A DNA stretch of 64,000 bases. Source: Palsa-506 sp963836355 (GTDB lineage: Bacteria > Actinomycetota > Actinomycetes > Streptosporangiales > Streptosporangiaceae). This document shows positions 15,029 through 24,081 of the stretch, one piece after another. A program made the position numbers and the translations under genes. The DNA is taken from positions 62,001 to 126,000 of the forward strand of contig CAWIJO010000007.1 of the NCBI GenBank assembly GCA_963836355.1, written 5' to 3'. The notes under the pieces were generated by a model, which saw nothing but the letters and a program-made list of their open reading frames with translations, was not told the DNA's origin and did not search any database. The stretch's first letter is position 1. Each line of letters opens with the position of its first letter.

Positions 15029-16377
15029 GTGACACGCCGGGCAGCTGGGGCCGGGTTACGTGATCTTCCGGGACTGAATCTACCCGCCTCACTGCTGTGC
15101 CTGCTGGATGAGCTGCGGCCGTGCTTCACCACGCCCGGCTTCGCCACGTTCTGCGGCCTGCTGGCCGGGCTGGCCGGGCAGGTCCGCCGCACCGTGGCGG
15201 GCATGCTGCTCGGCGGCTGCCTGCAGCATGCCTGGCCGCATGACCGGGCGCATTACTCCTTCGCCCGCGCCCGCTGGGAGCTTGACCAGCTCGGCCTGGC
15301 GGTCGCGCAGCTTGCGGTGATGCTGCTGGTGCCGCCCGGCGCTGATGTGCAGGTGGCGGTCGATGACTGGGTGTTCCGCCGCACGGGCCGTAAGGTGCAC
15401 GGGGCGGGCTGGCAGCATGACGGCAGCTCCCCGCCGGTGAGCAAGCTCAGCTACGGCAACTGTTTCGTCACCGCCGGGATCGTGGTCAGGCTGCCGTTCT
15501 GCACCCGCGCGGTGTGCCTGCCAGTGCTGGCCCGACTGCACCTGCCCGGCAAGGGGAAGGACCCGGCAAGGTGGAAATGGCCGCTGCGCTGGCCAGCCTG
15601 CTGGCAGCGGCTTCCCCGGACCGGGTGATCCATGTCGTGGCCGATGCCGCCTATCACAGCCCGGCGCTGCGGACCCTGCCCGGGAACGTGACCTGGACCT
15701 GCCGGATCCCGCGCAACGCGGTGCTGTATGACCTGGCGCCGCCGCGCACCGGCCGCCGCGGCCGCCCCCGCACCAGGGGAGACCGGCTCGGCACCGCCGG
15801 CGACATCGCCGCCACCGCGTCCTGGGACACGCTGACCGTCACCGTCTGCGGCCAGCCGCAGGTCAGGCACGTCGCCGAGGTCAGCTGCCTGTGGTACGGG
15901 TCCTGGCGCACCCGGACCGTGCGGCTGACCCTGTCCCGCGACCAGCACGCCACCAGCGGCTATGACCTGGCCCTGATCACCACCGGCCTGGCCGCCGCCC
16001 CCGGCGCGCTGGTGGCCCGCTACGCCGCCCGGCGGGCGACCGGGCAGGCGTTCGCCGGCGCCCGCAACGTTCCCGGCGCGGGCGAGGCCCGCAACCGGGT
16101 CCGGCTCGCCGTCAAGCGCACTGTCCCCTTCGCGCTGCTCGTGCACACCCTGATCATGATCTGGTACGCCCGCTACGGCCACGACCCGGCCGGCATCGAC
16201 GATCGCCGCGCCGAACAGCCCTGGTACCAGGCCAAGGCCGAGCCCGCGTTCGAGGACATGCTCATCAAGTTCCGGCGCACCCTGATCGCCGCCCGATTTA
16301 CCGGCAGTCGCCCAGCTCAGCCCACCAGCGAGCAAATCCGCGCCATGCTCGCGGCCTGCGCCGCCGCTGCCGTATAA
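15029..16377 (+). pseudogene. IS701-like DDE transposase, one frameshift
   Basis: The 5' frame reads LPASLLCLLDELRPCFTTPG, QVAVDDWVFRRTGRKVHG and RLPFCTRAVCLPVLARLHLP. Near 15565 the frame changes and continues KVEMAAALASLLAAASPDRV, VVADAAYHSPALRTLPGN and GQAFAGARNVPGAGEARNRV to a natural stop at 16377. Together about 450 codons, the full length for the family, so one small indel inactivates it. I see no slippery heptamer at the junction, so a programmed frameshift is unlikely. Related to the copy at 10284. Confidence 0.75.
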
Positions 16378-16462
16378 CTACGAAACTTCAGAGCGACAGA
16401 ACACGCAGGTAATTAAGACGCCATACCCAGCCACGGCAGGCACCATCTGGCCACTGCCAGGC

Positions 16463-16512
16463 TTTCCCTGACACGGAAGAGGTCACTGGTTCAAATCCAG
16501 TATCGCCAACCA
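16463..16512 (+). repeat. tRNA-Val attachment-site repeat 3 (att3)
   Basis: Same scar as att1 and att2, with TTTCC for CTTCC and acceptor ATCGCCA for ATCGCCC. The integrase leader follows to 16617, but the integrase is cut after its first codons (ATG at 16605). Confidence 0.8.
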
Positions 16513-16610
16513 GCTCAGAGTATATTTTTCGAATGTGCAATCTGCCGCCTCTGGCACTGTAAGAGCCAATGGGACAGCGCCGAGGGGCATCATGGCCCGC
16601 GGTATGGCAG

Positions 16611-16781
16611 TCAATGTGATCTTCGGCCGGATGCGTGACCGGCTTTGGTGCCGGGGGGCGGTGCGCCGCACAGGTCGCATGTGAGCGGGCGCGGCAGGCC
16701 CAGGACCGTGACGAGCACGGCGAGGGTGACAGCGCCGACGAGGGGACCGAGCATGTAGGCCCACAGGTAGGAGAACCTTTC
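16611..16781 (-). pseudogene. Membrane-channel C-terminal fragment, aquaporin-like (tentative)
   Basis: The minus strand ends FSYLWAYMLGPLVGAVTLAV, then a hydrophobic stretch and PLTCDLCGAPPPG. The LWAYMLGPLVGAV stretch resembles the last helix of MIP/aquaporin channels, some of which occur in arsenic resistance loci. Only about 57 codons remain, so the family call is weak. Confidence 0.4.
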
Positions 16782-17086
16782 CGGCGAACAGCAAGGGGCC
16801 TGCCTCAACAACCCTTATCGTCCCAGGCCAGGAGCACTTTTCCATTCAGGCGCGCCGCTCAGCCGCCGAACCCCCGTGAAAAGCCAGGGTTAGACTCGGG
16901 CATTGCAAGACCTTCCATTTCCGGAAGACACGGCCATGGCACGACGTAGTTCAGAACTTCCGGGGTCCACGATCACGGCATCTACTTGCGGCGCCCGGCG
17001 CAAGCCGAGGCAGAGGCCGCGTTCACGCCCGCCGAACTCGCGCAGACCGCCGTAGTGTGCGACGACTGCTACCAGGTGATCATGGG
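16782..17086. other. Unassigned stretch with a short open end
   Basis: A plus-strand frame from about 16970 reads HDHGIYLRRPAQAEAEAAFT and ends CDDCYQVIMG with a stop at 17090. It has no start codon and I do not recognise it. Otherwise nothing seen. Confidence 0.35.
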
Positions 17087-17458
17087 CTAGCTGGCCTTGC
17101 GCTGCTCCTTGCGCCACGCTTGGCCGCCGTCATCCGCCACAGCCGGGTCCGTCACCAGGTAGCCGGGGTGCGGCCGGAGGTCGGTGACGCCGATCCACCC
17201 GGCCGAGGTCTGCGTGATACCTAGCGAGGGCAGGTGCTCGTGCTCCAGGTTCGAGGCGGCGAACGCCTCAGCGGCGTCCCGGGTCGGGTACACGAGCGCG
17301 ACAGCGTCATCGGGATGGACCGTGTCGCGGAGGCCAAGGATGCGCAGCGACGAGCCGCAGTTAGCGGGGGTTGGCTTGCCGTGCTCGGCGACCAGCGTAC
17401 GGTGACGGGTCAGGTGCTCAAGGTAGTCGTCACTCATGGCGCAAGGATAGTTGCTCAC
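17087..17458 (-). CDS. Hypothetical protein, about 120 residues
   Basis: An open frame of 123 codons from a GTG at 17458, or 116 from an in-frame ATG at 17437; neither has a clear ribosome site. The protein starts SDDYLEHLTRHRTLVAEHGK, continues VHPDDAVALVYPTRDAAEAF and HLPSLGITQTSAGWIGVTDL, and ends charged. Soluble, alpha/beta in character, family unknown. It stands convergent to the malic enzyme fragment. Confidence 0.5.
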   Translation of the reverse strand: MSNYPCAMSDDYLEHLTRHRTLVAEHGKPTPANCGSSLRILGLRDTVHPDDAVALVYPTRDAAEAFAASNLEHEHLPSLGITQTSAGWIGVTDLRPHPGYLVTDPAVADDGGQAWRKEQRKAS

Positions 17459-17521
17459 CGCGACCTTGATGCCGGGAATGCCCCGTTCGATTTCGCGCGG
17501 TGTCGTATTGTCCGCGGCCGG

Positions 17522-18418
17522 GATGCTCCAGCAGAACTGGTTTTCGTAGGCGCAGGCGCGGCCGGCACGGGCATCGCGCGCCTGGCCGAGACGGTCATCC
17601 GCGAACAGGACCCGGGTGCCAGCCTTCGCCGGGCGGTCATCATGCTTGACTCGCGCGGCCTCATCTTCGACGGGCGCGATCAGGTGGACGAGGACAAGCG
17701 CCCGTTCGCGCTGCCCGCGCCCGAACTGGCCGCGTGCGGCTTCGCGGCCGCCGGCCGCTACGACCTCGAAACCGTCGTGCGGCAGATCGCGCCGACCATC
17801 CTGATCGGCACGTCAGCGACCCCCGGGGCCTTTACTGAGCCGGTGATCTGCGAAATGGCCGCCCGCACCCCCGCGCCGATCGTGCTGTCGCTGTCCAGCC
17901 CGACCCAGAAATCCGAAGCGACCCCGGCCGACGTGCTCGCCTGGAGTGACGGGCGCGCGCTGGTGGCAACCGGCAGCGCCTTCCACCCGGTACAAGCCGA
18001 AGGCCGCGACCGTGTGATCGGCCAGGCGAACAACGTGTTCATCTTCCCAGGAGCGGGCCTCGGCGCGATCGCGTCGCGGGCACGGGAAGTCACCGACCGG
18101 ATGTTCCTCGTCGCGGCCACCACACTGGCCGACATGGTCAACACAGACCGCCTCGCCGAGGGCGCGCTATACCCCAGCCTCGCTCAGCTCCGGCCCATCT
18201 CGAGGGCCGTCGCGATCGCGGTCGCAAGCGAGGCACCCGCATCCGGCGCGGCACCAATGATGAGCCGCGACCAGGCAGCGGCCGCGGTGGACACCGCGAC
18301 CTGGACACCGGAGTACGGCCCGCCCGCCGTGCCAACCGGACCGCAGGCCAGCCCTCCCCATGGCACGCCGCCGACAGGGCTACGCCGAATGCGGCGCACA
18401 CACGCGCTCTCCGCCTAG
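17522..18418 (+). pseudogene. Malic enzyme, NAD-binding half only
   Basis: About 295 codons of the C-terminal NAD(P)-binding domain of an NAD-type malic enzyme. They start at AELVFVGAGAAGTGIARLAE and include SRGLIFDGRDQVDEDKRPFA, ILIGTSATPGAFTEPVI, NNVFIFPGAGLGAIASRARE and DMVNTDRLAEGALYPSL. The N-terminal catalytic domain with the tyrosine and lysine residues is missing. The frame to the left is unrelated. It could bind nucleotide but not decarboxylate malate. It probably arrived already broken. Confidence 0.75.
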
Positions 18419-18462
18419 CCAACCAACGGCCTAGCCAACCAACGGCCTAGCCAACCAACGGC
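18415..18462. repeat. 16-bp tandem repeat, three copies
   Basis: CTAGCCAACCAACGGC is repeated exactly three times. The first copy holds the TAG stop of the malic enzyme fragment, so the repeat arose at or after the end of that gene. Confidence 0.85.
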
Positions 18463-18805
18463 AGGCACCGCCAAGGCCGGCACGCCTCCCCGGTAGTCAA
18501 GCAATCTGGCCACGCTGTCCTACGCGCGGCGGTCACTGGAGGTAGCGCGACAGGCACCGCCGTCGGGTGGTTCATGACAGCCGTTGCGCTTCCGGGGCTC
18601 GGCCGTGCGTCACCCGACGAGCTCGTCATCGAGACAGGCCACGAGTCCGCTCGTCGCGCCCGACTCAGGGAGCCCGCAGTCGGCCTGCGCGCGCAGAACG
18701 ACCAGATCGGGACAGCCCCTGCCTTGGTCGAACCCGAGCTGACATCCGTGCAGAACGGCGGAATTGCGCAATGCGTCGCTATCGGGCTCGGTCCAGGGGA
18801 TCCGG

Positions 18806-19954
18806 TCAGCGGGCTAGCGAGGGAGCGGGGTGCTCGCCGAAGAAGCGGATGAACTCGGCGCTGGCGTCCGGCCCGTGGGGGTTGGTGTAGGAGCCGTGCG
18901 AGACGCCACCTGACCAGGCGTGTCCGCCCTGGTGGATGATCCAGCACTCGGCCAGGGTCGCGCCGGCGGGGTCCAGATAGCAGGTGCGGGTGTAGGCATG
19001 GCCGCCAGGCACCTGGCCGCCGGTCACCGCGGTGGGCAGGGTGCCCCCGGGGTGGCCCGGGCTACCGGCTGTCAGGGCGTGGCCGATGAGGCCCGCGGCG
19101 TTGGCAGGGGCCACGATCGTATCCCGGTCACCGTGGAAGACGATCAGCGGCAGCGGTTGCGCCGGGGGCCGGGCGGGGTGTGATGGGCCGTGCCTCATCG
19201 CAGCGAATGCGGAGGCCAAATCACCGGCGGCAGCATAGGGCAGCCCGGAGTGCACGCCGGCGGCGGCGTACAGATCGGGGTAGGCCGCCGCCATCACCGC
19301 GGCCATCGCGCCCCCGGCGGAGAACCCGGCCACATACACCCGGGCGGCATCTGCCCCGTAGCGGTCCGTGATCTGGCCGGTGATCCCGGCGATCAGCGAT
19401 GGCTCGCCGGCGTCACGGCGCTGATGACCGGGGACGAACCAGTTCCAGTACCGGCCCGCGTTCGCCGAGCGGGCCTGCTCGGGGTAGGCGACGAGGAACC
19501 CCTGCTGCTCGGCCAGGTCGTTCATGCTGGTAGCGGCGGCGAAGGCAGCGGCGTTCTGGGTGCCGCCGTGCAGCATCACGACCAGGGGCAGGGGCCTCCC
19601 GGCGTGGACGGTGGGGACATAGAGCCGGTAGGCCCGGGTGCCGGCGGCGTTGGTGTAGGAGAAGGCGTCGAACCGGCCCGCCGGCCGCTGGGCGGCCGGA
19701 GCCGCAGGCCGGTGCGCGCGGTGCAGGACCCACCCCCCCCGGCTGGGGCAAGTGCCGCGGCGGGGAATCCAGCCGGGCCGGGCCCGGCTAGGCGCGCCGC
19801 CGGTCTCCTCCCCGGCCGATGGTGCATCCGGTGCGCGCCGTGTCGCCGCCGGGCTGGCCAGGGTGTGCTGGATCAATGCGGTTGCCTCGGCGAGGCGGCC
19901 CTGGCGGGTCAGGCGGGTGGCCTCGGCCATCGCCGCCATCTGGCGTGCGTCCAT
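18806..19954 (-). CDS. PHB-depolymerase-family esterase
   Basis: A 382-residue esterase of the PHB depolymerase (LpqC/feruloyl esterase-like) family. It has LVVMLHGGTQ near residue 128, the nucleophile elbow VAGFSAGGAMA near 222, the acid in FHGDRDTIV, and the histidine in QGGHAWSGG. The N-terminus (MDARQMAAMAEATRLTRQGR) is the usual non-signal leader of this subgroup, followed by a Pro/Arg-rich linker, so secretion is not evident. AAGGGA lies 7 bp before the ATG. The CopG regulator gene lies just upstream in the same direction and the two probably form an operon. Confidence 0.85.
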   Translation of the reverse strand: MDARQMAAMAEATRLTRQGRLAEATALIQHTLASPAATRRAPDAPSAGEETGGAPSRARPGWIPRRGTCPSRGGWVLHRAHRPAAPAAQRPAGRFDAFSYTNAAGTRAYRLYVPTVHAGRPLPLVVMLHGGTQNAAAFAAATSMNDLAEQQGFLVAYPEQARSANAGRYWNWFVPGHQRRDAGEPSLIAGITGQITDRYGADAARVYVAGFSAGGAMAAVMAAAYPDLYAAAGVHSGLPYAAAGDLASAFAAMRHGPSHPARPPAQPLPLIVFHGDRDTIVAPANAAGLIGHALTAGSPGHPGGTLPTAVTGGQVPGGHAYTRTCYLDPAGATLAECWIIHQGGHAWSGGVSHGSYTNPHGPDASAEFIRFFGEHPAPSLAR

Positions 19955-20056
19955 GGCGGTATCCCTTCTCGTGGTTGTGCTCGCTGATGTTCTGGCAGGA
20001 CGGCCTGTACATTGCGGGGCCGACGGTCCGGGCGGCCGTGGTGGATCACGGCAGCC

Positions 20057-20458
20057 TTAGGCGGTGCGAGGTGCTAGGGCGGCCTTCACCGCGGTGGAGG
20101 CACGGAAGGCGCCGAGCACCTCCACCGAGGCAATCGTGGCGAGGGCCAGCTGGGGGGAGACATCGGCGGCGATGCTGGCCAGCCCGAGTACCCGGATGTG
20201 GATCATCTGCCCGGCGTCGCGGATTTCCTCCAGGTCGCGGCGCGTGTAGTGGCAGCTGCCCAGGGTGAGGGTGCGCCGGGCCGCTGTCTGGTCGAGCGCC
20301 TCGCCCCGGGTGGCGAGCTGGGTGCGGATGGCCGTGCGGATGAAATCGGTGCGGTTGGTGTAGAAGCCTTCCTGGACCAGCAGATCGATCTGCCCGAGGT
20401 CCACCAGTCCCAGGTTGATAGTGATCTTCTCGGTTTTCTCGCCCTCACTCGGAGCCAT
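20057..20458 (-). CDS. CopG-family (RHH) transcriptional regulator
   Basis: A 133-residue protein with an N-terminal ribbon-helix-helix: KITINLGLVDLGQIDLLVQE, then YTNRTDFIRTAIRTQLATRG. A C-terminal helical part follows (HYTRRDLEEIRDAGQMIHIR, then AADVSPQLALATIASVEVLG). Proteins of this type are often encoded beside PHB-depolymerase-type esterases, as here, and a dyad lies at 20477-20492. It probably represses its own operon. The ATG at 20458 has GGAG 12 bp upstream, which is longer than usual, so the start is slightly uncertain. Confidence 0.82.
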   Translation of the reverse strand: MAPSEGEKTEKITINLGLVDLGQIDLLVQEGFYTNRTDFIRTAIRTQLATRGEALDQTAARRTLTLGSCHYTRRDLEEIRDAGQMIHIRVLGLASIAADVSPQLALATIASVEVLGAFRASTAVKAALAPRTA

Positions 20459-20476
20459 CCGCTGACCATCTCCTGA

Positions 20477-20492
20477 CCATCTATATGGATGG
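20477..20492. promoter_or_regulatory. Dyad between the CopG gene and the DUF5372 gene
   Basis: CCATC-TATATG-GATGG, perfect 5-bp arms in the only AT-rich gap between the divergent genes. A likely operator for the CopG-type protein. Confidence 0.45.
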
Positions 20493-20869
20493 TAACTTTA
20501 ACAGTGACGGCGATTCAACAACACGGCCGACGCACTTGCCCCGCATCGTCAACTACACCCCATCCCGATGATCGGTACCGCCGGGTCCGGGTGACCCACC
20601 CGTTCCACCCGCTGGCCGGCCGGGACTTCGAGTTCGTCGCCTGCCGCCAGAACTGGGGCGAGGACCGGGTCCACCTGCACGACGAGACCGGGCAGCTGTT
20701 CTCCCTGCCAGCAGGGTGGACCGATGTCGCGCCCGCCGATCCGTTCGTGGTGATCGCGGATGGCCGGTGCCCGTTCACTGTTGCGGGCCTGCTGGGGCTG
20801 GCGGATCTGATCGACCGGCTGCGGTCCCACCCAGGTGCCAGCGAAGCCGTTAAGCGGATTACGCCGTGA
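20489..20869 (+). CDS. DUF5372-family protein
   Basis: A 126-residue protein. The core VRVTHPFHPLAGRDFEFV, HLHDETGQLFSLPAGWTDV and ADPFVVIADGRCPF matches the DUF5372 family, which is often encoded next to recombinases and transposases in actinobacteria. It is followed by an HTH gene and a large serine recombinase, the usual company. Function unknown. The start is uncertain: the ATG at 20489 lies inside the dyad and has no ribosome site. Confidence 0.7.
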   Translation: MVTLTVTAIQQHGRRTCPASSTTPHPDDRYRRVRVTHPFHPLAGRDFEFVACRQNWGEDRVHLHDETGQLFSLPAGWTDVAPADPFVVIADGRCPFTVAGLLGLADLIDRLRSHPGASEAVKRITP

Positions 20870-21014
20870 ACGTCAAAGAGATTATGCCGTTCACTATCCC
20901 TGGCCGAGGGCGGCCAAGCTGGATCAGACGCGGATATCTGTTTATTTTCCTGGTATTCTTCGTTTTCTTGTGGCGTGTCGCAGTGAGAAGATCACCTGAT
21001 TACGGCAAAATTCT

Positions 21015-21035
21015 CCTGACGACCGTAGCGTCAGG
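21015..21035. promoter_or_regulatory. Inverted repeat overlapping the ribosome site of the HTH gene
   Basis: CCTGACG (21015-21021) and CGTCAGG (21029-21035) form a perfect 7-bp dyad around ACCGTAG, reaching into the GGAGG before the ATG at 21044. The region 20880-21014 is AT-rich and probably holds the promoter. It may be an operator or part of a recombination site. Confidence 0.5.
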
Positions 21036-21043
21036 GAGGCGGC

Positions 21044-21520
21044 ATGGCCCCGCGAGGATCACCGGAGGACCCGAAGGTCACCGCGCTGCGCGAGTCGCGG
21101 TGCCTGAACCCGCACCCCGGGCAGGTCACCGACCCGGCGTTCCTGGCCGGGGAGTTCTTCGACGCCCGCGACATGGTGCAGGTCAAGTACGAGATGGTGC
21201 GCCGAGTCAGCGTGGACGGCGCACCGGTCACCGCGGCAGCCGCGGCGTTCGGGTACTCCCGGCCGTCGTACTACCAGGCAGCCGCCGCGCTGGCCGCCTC
21301 CGGCCTGGACGGGCTGGTGCCGGCCAGGCCCGGGCCCCGCGGCGGCCACAAGCTCACCGGCCAGATCCTGACCTGGGCCGAGGAACAGCTGGCGGCCGAT
21401 CCCGCCCTGAAAGCCGCCCGGCTGGCCGGGCCCATCGCCGAGGAGTTCGGGGTGCGCGTGCACCCCCGCTCCATCGAGCGGGCGCTGGCCCGCCGCCGGG
21501 AGCACTCCAAAAGTCGCTGA
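21044..21520 (+). CDS. Helix-turn-helix protein of a recombinase module
   Basis: A 158-residue protein. Its middle (MVRRVSVDGAPVTAAAAAFG, then YSRPSYYQAAAALAASGLDG) is a helix-turn-helix like the N-terminal domain of IS630-type transposases. A second HTH-like part (IAEEFGVRVHPRSIERALAR) ends the protein. There is no catalytic DDE domain. GGAGG lies 4 bp before the ATG. It is conserved in order with DUF5372, a small protein and a large serine recombinase, so it is probably a regulator or directionality helper of that module. Confidence 0.7.
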   Translation: MAPRGSPEDPKVTALRESRCLNPHPGQVTDPAFLAGEFFDARDMVQVKYEMVRRVSVDGAPVTAAAAAFGYSRPSYYQAAAALAASGLDGLVPARPGPRGGHKLTGQILTWAEEQLAADPALKAARLAGPIAEEFGVRVHPRSIERALARRREHSKSR

Positions 21521-21560
21521 CCCATCCGCTTACCAGCATGAACAGGAGGAGAACCCGTCC

Positions 21561-21917
21561 CTGCCCCTGCTCACCTCACCTGGCCCCGCGGCTGCTGAAC
21601 CGGGCTCCCGCCCGGATGCCGGCCAGGACCCTGCTCCTGGCGGCGGGCTGGACGCCCGCTACGAGCAACTGCGTCATGCCGCCCTGCACGCACGCGCGAC
21701 CGCGTTCCCGCTCGGCCTCGGCGTGCTCACCGGCAAGGGCGTCACCGCCTGGCGGCGGGCCCTGGCCCACCTGGCCAGCAGCCCCGCCCCGCACACACCG
21801 GCGCCGCCAGGTGCCGGTGCCCGCACCGCGCAGGCGCCGGCGCCCTGCCCCGAGCCGGCAGCCACCGAGCTCATCCACGCCCTGGCCGGGCTCGCCGTCG
21901 CGCTAGCCGGCACCTGA
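21561..21917 (+). CDS. Small hypothetical protein of the recombinase module
   Basis: The coding frame reads GLDARYEQLRHAALHARATA, LGLGVLTGKGVTAWRRALAH and LIHALAGLAVALAGT, and stops at 21917. No ATG or GTG occurs at the expected place; AGGAGGAG at 21545 points to a non-standard start (CTG at 21561 is in frame) or a mutated one. About 118 residues, with a Pro/Ala-rich middle. It sits between the HTH gene and the recombinase. Function unknown. Confidence 0.5.
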   Translation: MPLLTSPGPAAAEPGSRPDAGQDPAPGGGLDARYEQLRHAALHARATAFPLGLGVLTGKGVTAWRRALAHLASSPAPHTPAPPGAGARTAQAPAPCPEPAATELIHALAGLAVALAGT

Positions 21918-21963
21918 TCCGTCCTCCCACACCGGCCCCGCCCCGGCGGGAAAGGAGCACACC

Positions 21964-24018
21964 GTGTTCACCGGCACCGCGGCGTCCAAGGTGACCGCCG
22001 CCCACCTCTCCAGGACGGCGCTTTTGCACGTCCGCCAGTCCAGCCTCAAGCAGGTCCTGCACAACACCGAGTCCGCGATCCGCCAGTACGACCTGCGCGG
22101 CAAGGCGGTCAGCCTGGGCTGGGCGGCTGACCAGGTCACCGTGACCGGCATCGACCAGGGCCACTCCGGCGCGTCGGCCGCCGACCGGGAAGGATTCCAG
22201 CAGATGGTCGCCGAAGTGTCGCTGGGGCGGGCCGGGATCGTGCTCGGCCTGGAATGCTCCCGGCTGGCCCGCAACTCCGCCGACTGGCACCAGCTCCCCG
22301 AACTCTGCGGCATGACCGGCACGCTGATCTGCGACGAAGACGGCCTCTATGATCCGAGGAATTTTAACGATCGTCTGCTTTTAGGCATGAAAGGGCAAAT
22401 GTCCGAAGCTGAGCTCCACTTCATCCGGGCCCGGCTGCGCGGCGGGCAGCTGTCCAAGGCCCGCCGCGGCGAGCTCATCATGCCGCTGCCGGCCGGCCTG
22501 GTCTACGATGCCGCCGGGCACGTCATCCTCGACCCCGACACCGCCATCCAGGGCGCCCTCCGGCACCTGTTCACCACCTTCGAGGCGACCGGGTCGGCGA
22601 CCGCGTGCGTGAAGGCATTCCGCGCCGCCGGCCTGTCGTTCCCCTGGCGGCACCTGAAGGGACCGCGCAAGGGCGAGACCGACTGGCAGCCGCTGGCCCA
22701 CCACACCGTGCTGCGGGTACTGCACAACCCCCGCTACGCCGGCGCCTTCACCTACGGCCGGCACGCCCACCACAAGCAGCCGGACGGAAAGACCACCTCC
22801 AGAATGCTGCCCCGCCAGGAATGGATCTCCTTCATCCCCGGCGCCCACCCCGGATACATCACCCTGGAACAACACGACGCCAACCTCGCCCGCCTGGCAG
22901 CCAACGCCGCCGCGCACGGCCGCGACCGCACCGCCGGGCCGCCCCGCGAAGGCCCCGCGCTGCTGCAGGGCATCATCATCTGCGGACGCTGCGGACTGCG
23001 GATGACCGTCCGCTACCACGCCCGCGGCGACCAGGAACTGCCCACCTACACCTGCCACCGCGACGGCATCGAAAACGCTCGCAGCGCCTGCACCCTGATT
23101 CCCGGCCACACCCTCGACCAGCGCATCGGCACGTTCCTCATCGAGCAGCTCACCCCGCTGGCCGTCGAAGCAGCCCTCCAGGTCTCAGCCGAGCTGGAAC
23201 ACCGCGCGGCCGAAGCCGACGCGCTGCGCGCCGCCCACGTCGAGCGCGCCCGCTACCACGCCGACCTGGCCCGCCGCCGCTACCTCGCCGTCGACCCCGC
23301 CAACCGGCTCGTCGCCGGCACCCTCGAAGCCGGCTGGAACACCGCCCTGCGCGCCCTGACCGACGCCCAGGAAGCCCGCGACACCGCCCGCCAGCAGCAC
23401 ACCAGCCAGCTCACCGACGCCCAGCAGGCCAGGATCAGCCAGCTCGTCACCGACCTGCCCGCGATCTGGAACGACCCGGCCACCCCGATGCGCGAGCGCA
23501 AGCGCATCGCCCGGCTGCTGCTCACCGACGTCACCGTCACCCGCACCAGCGACACCATTACCGCGCACGTCCGCCTGGCCGGCGGCCAGCACCACGCCCT
23601 CACCCTCCCGGTGCCCAAACGCGCCTGGGAAATCCGGCAGACCCCGGCCGCCACCATCGCCGCGATCGACCGGCTCCTCGACCAGCACACCTGCGCCGAG
23701 ATCGCCGGCATTCTCCGTCGCCGCGGCCTGGCCAACGGCGAAGGCAGGCCCTTCACCGCCACCATGGTGCAGCGCGTCATCCGCACCTACCAGCTACGCA
23801 GCCGCCGCCAGCGGCTGCTCGCCACCGGGCTGATCCCGCTCACCCAGATGGCCCAGCTGCTCGGCGTGTCCACCTCCACCGTCAAGATCTGGTACCACGC
23901 CGGAATTGTCAGCGGGCAGCGGTATAACGACAAAGGCGAAGTCCTCTACAACCCGCCCGGCCCCAACCCGCCAGCCCCCCACCAAGGACGCCGGCACTCC
24001 ACCCAGCGACCTGCATGA
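21964..24018 (+). CDS. Large serine recombinase
   Basis: A 684-residue recombinase starting at GTG with AAAGGAGC upstream. The resolvase domain opens ALLHVRQSSLKQV (catalytic serine in RQSS) and has VLGLECSRLARNSADWHQL and RNFNDRLLLGMKGQMSEAEL. The recombinase domain follows (LRVLHNPRYAGAFTYG), then a zinc ribbon (CGRCGLRM, later CHRDG and C), a coiled coil of about 150 residues, and a C-terminal helix-turn-helix (TQMAQLLGVSTSTVKIWYHA). It appears complete and is the most likely active recombinase in the window. Its own att sites are not evident. Confidence 0.9.
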   Translation: MFTGTAASKVTAAHLSRTALLHVRQSSLKQVLHNTESAIRQYDLRGKAVSLGWAADQVTVTGIDQGHSGASAADREGFQQMVAEVSLGRAGIVLGLECSRLARNSADWHQLPELCGMTGTLICDEDGLYDPRNFNDRLLLGMKGQMSEAELHFIRARLRGGQLSKARRGELIMPLPAGLVYDAAGHVILDPDTAIQGALRHLFTTFEATGSATACVKAFRAAGLSFPWRHLKGPRKGETDWQPLAHHTVLRVLHNPRYAGAFTYGRHAHHKQPDGKTTSRMLPRQEWISFIPGAHPGYITLEQHDANLARLAANAAAHGRDRTAGPPREGPALLQGIIICGRCGLRMTVRYHARGDQELPTYTCHRDGIENARSACTLIPGHTLDQRIGTFLIEQLTPLAVEAALQVSAELEHRAAEADALRAAHVERARYHADLARRRYLAVDPANRLVAGTLEAGWNTALRALTDAQEARDTARQQHTSQLTDAQQARISQLVTDLPAIWNDPATPMRERKRIARLLLTDVTVTRTSDTITAHVRLAGGQHHALTLPVPKRAWEIRQTPAATIAAIDRLLDQHTCAEIAGILRRRGLANGEGRPFTATMVQRVIRTYQLRSRRQRLLATGLIPLTQMAQLLGVSTSTVKIWYHAGIVSGQRYNDKGEVLYNPPGPNPPAPHQGRRHSTQRPA

Positions 24019-24062
24019 ACGCCACCTAGCCACCAACCGCTCCCAAGAGGTGCAGTATGCAA

Positions 24063-24081
24063 CCCGAGGTTTAGCCTCGGG
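24063..24081 (+). terminator. Hairpin after the recombinase gene
   Basis: CCCGAGG-TTTAG-CCTCGGG, a 7-bp stem 45 bp after the stop codon. There is no U-run, so termination is probable but not certain. Confidence 0.5.

Noticed and set aside
15540..15600. Programmed ribosomal frameshift in the IS701-like transposase
   Set aside because: There is no slippery heptamer or clear stimulatory hairpin at the junction, and the related copy at 10284 shifts at a different place. Mutation is simpler.
18415..18462. CRISPR array
   Set aside because: The three 16-bp units are directly adjacent with no spacers, and no cas genes are present anywhere in the window.
20866..21906. 346-codon plus-strand frame
   Set aside because: It runs across the HTH gene in the wrong frame and is mostly Pro/Arg.
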